From Tamaricihabitans halophyticus (lineage in GTDB: Bacteria > Actinomycetota > Actinomycetes > Mycobacteriales > Pseudonocardiaceae): DNA of 64,000 nucleotides. How positions within the stretch are numbered: position 1 is the stretch's first letter; the number at the start of each line of letters is the position of its first letter. The stretch spans positions 1 to 64,000 of the forward strand of contig NZ_SLXQ01000022.1 of assembly GCF_004340875.1 (NCBI RefSeq), given 5' to 3'. The notes beneath the pieces were generated by a model that searched no databases, was not told where the DNA came from, and worked only from the letters and a program-made list of their open reading frames with translations. Shown one piece after another: positions 61,631 through 64,000 of the stretch. The position numbers were made by a program, and so were the translations under genes.

Positions 61631-63652
61631 TCAGGAAACCACGAAGGCGCGGGAAGTCCCGGTGAACGCACTGATATGCCCGTTCCAGCCGTTCTTCCAG
61701 TTTCCGAAGTGCACCACGCGGTACTTGCCGGCAGGGGTGTTCGCGGGGATATCCCAGGTAACGGTGGCTTGCGATTGGGCAACGAGCTTCCGCTTCCAAT
61801 GGAACTTCGTCGCCCAGTCGCCGTCGTCGGCGTGCCGGACCCACTTCCCATCGGTGAACCGCTGGATCTCCAGGAACGTGCCACCGCGCCGCAAGTCGTT
61901 CTTCGGATGCCCGGTGACGAAGGTGACGGCGACCTGCTCCCCGCGCCGGTAGGTGGCTTTCGCTTCGGTGACGACATCGCCGAAGCTCTTCAGTGCCGGA
62001 GCGCTGTCGGCCACCACCCCCGGTTGAAGGTTGATGAGCTTTCCACGCAGGTCGCGCGGGACCGGTCCGCGTGGCACGGACGTCCCTGCCCGGATCGCGG
62101 CCGCGAGCTTCGCGAACTCCTGCTGGTAGGCGGGCAGCGTGTAACGGCCAAAGAGTGTCGACGCGCCTTCGTACTGCTGCGAGTCATACTCCTCTGGCGT
62201 CGTCACATACTGACTGTAGGCGTTGGCGTAGCCCTGGATCAGGACGTTCTCCAGCGGTACGCTAAGTTCGGCCGCGACGGTACGGCGAATCCGGAGTCCA
62301 GCGACGATGGTGTACTCGGCGGGCCCTGCCACCAAGTACAACTGTCCTATTCGGATAATCTGGAGCGGAAGGATCTCTGGCGCCCACGGGTATGGCTTCA
62401 TCGCTCCAAATGGGACGGCGACCACCTTGGGCTCCTGCGCGCTCGCGAGTTCGCGCGGGACGGGCGCGTCGATCCCGCCAAGCCAGTCGATGAACGGGTT
62501 CTGCACGCCCTCGGACAGGGGCAGGCCCGCTCCGTCCTCTTTGCTGCCCGCGAGCATCGACACGCCGATCGCCGCGGTGCAGGTCCGCTGCGGGCGCCCG
62601 TTCGGCGTGTACTTCGCGTCGACGGCGACGTCGGACATGTCGACGTAGCACATGCGATGGTCGACCCCGCCGACGATGCCGTCACCCGCGGCGTCGAACG
62701 CGCGTTTCGCCGCCTGGAACTGGAGCTCGCCGATCCGCCGGGTGTTCTCGAACTCCGTTTCCGCGGTGCCCGGCGTGAGGTTCAGGTTCGGGGTCATATC
62801 CCCGGAGTTGGTCTGCGCGAACGCCGCGACGAAGCCAGGAGCACCGTCCAGGTAGCGAACGCCGGCGTGGTCGTGTTCCCAGGTGTAGGCCGCGTATCCC
62901 TTGTTGTCGCCGCTGATCAGCCGGTTCCCGTTGCTCATCGACGTGCCGTGGGTGGCGAACCAGGCGATCGCGCCGACGTCCGTGTCACCCTGCCGGAACC
63001 GCAGCACGGTCACCGCGGGATCGATAGCCTGCGGGAAGTGATCCCGATCCGCCCGGGGATTGAGCTCGAACGCGGTGCGGGAGCGGTTCACGCTCGCCTC
63101 GGTGAGCTCGGCGCGGCCAAGGCTGATCGAACCCGGCGACAGACTCTCGTGCGCCTGCGTGATCGCGTCGACGATCCCATCCACCACGGCGTTGTAAACC
63201 TGCTCCTGGAATCCGAGGGTTGCCAGGTCGTAGGCGGCGTAGTGCGAGTCGCCGCCGCAGGCCGCATGCGTGTGAGTGGCATTGAGCAGGACGTTGTCCT
63301 CGGTGTAGAGGTCCCCGAACGTCGCGGTGAGTTTTCGCAGCACGCCCTGATGCACGGACTGGAACAGCGCACCGAGATCGGCGGTGACGAACGCGATCCG
63401 GCGCTGACCGTCGGCGATCAGGAACGCCCGCGCGCGGGTGCGCAGGTGGATGCCCGCGGTCTGCTGCTGCGGCATCGAGTAGCCCATCATGCCGTTTTCC
63501 GCGGCAGGGCCGGTGACGTCGGCGATGCCGACGCCGACCAGGAACTCGCCGCCTTGTTCGGCGGCAGCGAAGCCAGGCGCCGCACCGAGGAGACCGGTGG
63601 CGAGCGGAACCGCGGCGGCTCCGACCAGGACATGCCGACGGCTCACCGGCAT
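61631..63652 (-). CDS. Secreted neutral ceramidase
   Basis: A 673-aa protein with a twin-arginine-type signal (SRRHVLVGAAAVPLATGLLG). The zinc-site motifs are NATHTHAACGG (His), WFATHGTSMSN (His), GPAEYTIVAG (Glu) and GYANAYSQYVTTPEEY (Tyr). The hexapeptide that carries the nucleophile Ser in known ceramidases (GDVSPN) reads GDMTPN here. It would hydrolyse ceramide to sphingosine and fatty acid outside the cell. ATG at 63652 with GGGAGGAG 6 nt upstream. An immunoglobulin-like domain closes the protein. Confidence 0.88.
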   Translation of the reverse strand: MPVSRRHVLVGAAAVPLATGLLGAAPGFAAAEQGGEFLVGVGIADVTGPAAENGMMGYSMPQQQTAGIHLRTRARAFLIADGQRRIAFVTADLGALFQSVHQGVLRKLTATFGDLYTEDNVLLNATHTHAACGGDSHYAAYDLATLGFQEQVYNAVVDGIVDAITQAHESLSPGSISLGRAELTEASVNRSRTAFELNPRADRDHFPQAIDPAVTVLRFRQGDTDVGAIAWFATHGTSMSNGNRLISGDNKGYAAYTWEHDHAGVRYLDGAPGFVAAFAQTNSGDMTPNLNLTPGTAETEFENTRRIGELQFQAAKRAFDAAGDGIVGGVDHRMCYVDMSDVAVDAKYTPNGRPQRTCTAAIGVSMLAGSKEDGAGLPLSEGVQNPFIDWLGGIDAPVPRELASAQEPKVVAVPFGAMKPYPWAPEILPLQIIRIGQLYLVAGPAEYTIVAGLRIRRTVAAELSVPLENVLIQGYANAYSQYVTTPEEYDSQQYEGASTLFGRYTLPAYQQEFAKLAAAIRAGTSVPRGPVPRDLRGKLINLQPGVVADSAPALKSFGDVVTEAKATYRRGEQVAVTFVTGHPKNDLRRGGTFLEIQRFTDGKWVRHADDGDWATKFHWKRKLVAQSQATVTWDIPANTPAGKYRVVHFGNWKNGWNGHISAFTGTSRAFVVS

Positions 63653-63734
63653 CGGCAACTCCTCCCACTAACGTGAATTGATTTCGCGTTATCCGAACAG
63701 TATGTGCCACCCTTCACTCTGGCAACTGGCTACC

Positions 63735-63764
63735 GAACCGAGATCTTTGGGGATCTTGCGGTTC
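63735..63764. terminator. Terminator at the right edge
   Basis: GAACCG...CGGTTC outer arms (6 bp) and AGATC/GATCT inner arms, with a short bulge. It stands 8 nt after the TGA at 63773 of the frame described next, and upstream of the ceramidase operon promoter. Confidence 0.5.
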
Positions 63765-63772
63765 GGGTCGAT

Positions 63773-64000
63773 TCATTCCCCGAAACCCAAGCCATGCAGA
63801 TAGTCCACCAACATCGCTTGTGAGCCGCGGATGTGGTCGCGCTGCCCGTCCTCGGATGATGTGGTCCAGTACGACCGCGTGCTCCTCGACGTAGAGCGCC
63901 CGCAGGGCCTCCGGCGAGCGGACGGCGAGCCGCACCGTGTCCTTCGGGAAGTAGCGGTGCAGATCCTGGATCATCCCACCGAGCCGTTGGTTCCCCCGGC
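63773..64000 (-). pseudogene. C-terminal part of a gene with apparent frameshift, runs off the window
   Basis: One frame from the edge reads QRLGG then MIQDLHRYFPKDTVRL and ALRALYVEEHAVVLDHII. It then loses character and would stop only at 63714, through the terminator. From about 63855 the +1 frame reads EDGQRDHIRGSQAMLVDYLH and stops at 63773, right before the hairpin. A one-base change would restore a single C-terminus. The family is not recognised. It could be a real decay or a sequencing error. Confidence 0.4.

Noticed and set aside
61676-63676. 666-codon plus-strand frame opposite the ceramidase
   Set aside because: Arises from GC-rich codon bias; the minus strand encodes a complete ceramidase with signal peptide and ribosome binding site.
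1-64000. CRISPR array
   Set aside because: No regularly spaced direct repeats of 24-40 bp and no cas genes were seen.
1-64000. Insertion sequence or transposase
   Set aside because: No DDE, HUH or serine-recombinase protein and no flanking terminal repeats found; the only recombinase is the tRNA-linked integrase.

Overview
The window is high-GC DNA from an actinobacterium. A WhiB regulator with a phage-type tail, a helix-turn-helix/DUF397 pair, an EACC1-caspase pair, WXG100-like secretion substrates, crotonyl-CoA carboxylase/reductase and frequent GTG/TTG starts point to the Pseudonocardiaceae (Amycolatopsis/Prauserella-like). That placement is inferred from gene content only. Most intergenic gaps are short and many genes overlap by 4 bp (ATGA, GTGA or TGATG), so operons can be read with fair confidence.

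Layout. 1-3690: the end of an integrated mobile element. A tyrosine recombinase and five or six small co-oriented genes, including whiB, lie beside the 3' end of a tRNA-Ala(GGC) gene (3691-3763). 3999-13076: general metabolism. It holds a PaaK-like ligase, a glutamate-type binding protein, a minus-strand operon of M20 amidohydrolase, AbgT transporter and MFS exporter (aminobenzoyl-glutamate-like use), a LuxR regulator and a FadD-like ligase. 13387-15269: an EACC1 protein and a membrane-anchored caspase-like protease, a predicted conflict or cell-death module. 15277-18394: GNAT, methyltransferase, LysR and SDR. 18559-22737: a RiPP cluster of graspetide type. It has a precursor peptide, an ATP-grasp macrocyclase and a protein-isoaspartate-type methyltransferase, three tiny overlapping genes in front, and a divergent HTH/DUF397 pair. 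22972-26790: DoxX, PPOX, DUF899, HxlR, glutathione peroxidase and an alpha/beta hydrolase. 26840-28561: ArsR regulator and ccr with shared operator-like sites. 28672-32543: sulfatase and MFS permease with a divergent IclR regulator.

32668-42735 is a catabolic island for an unidentified carboxylate. A perfect LacI-type palindrome precedes a CoA-transferase and a CitE-like lyase. These are followed by a GntR regulator, an FMN monooxygenase, its flavin reductase, a catalytically degenerate RibB-like protein, a DctPQM TRAP transporter and a LacI regulator. 42751-44605: FAD monooxygenase and divergent TetR. 44579-54774 is a second catabolic island. A minus-strand operon of nine or more overlapping genes runs GntR, ThDP enzyme, enolase-superfamily dehydratase, NAD epimerase, RidA, TRAP DctP, DctQ, creatininase and DctM. 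A divergent alpha-ketoglutarate-semialdehyde-type dehydrogenase fits an acid-sugar route to 2-oxoglutarate.

54782-64000: EamA exporter and LysR, a decayed DUF664/DinB gene, an APH-type phosphotransferase, a two-gene type VII secretion substrate pair with a cysteine-peptidase domain, and a secreted sphingomyelinase-ceramidase pair that would act in sequence on sphingomyelin. A frameshifted gene fragment runs off the right edge. A roughly 20-bp motif (GCGTTC-TTAAGGTTAGCG) recurs in three intergenic places and is unexplained.
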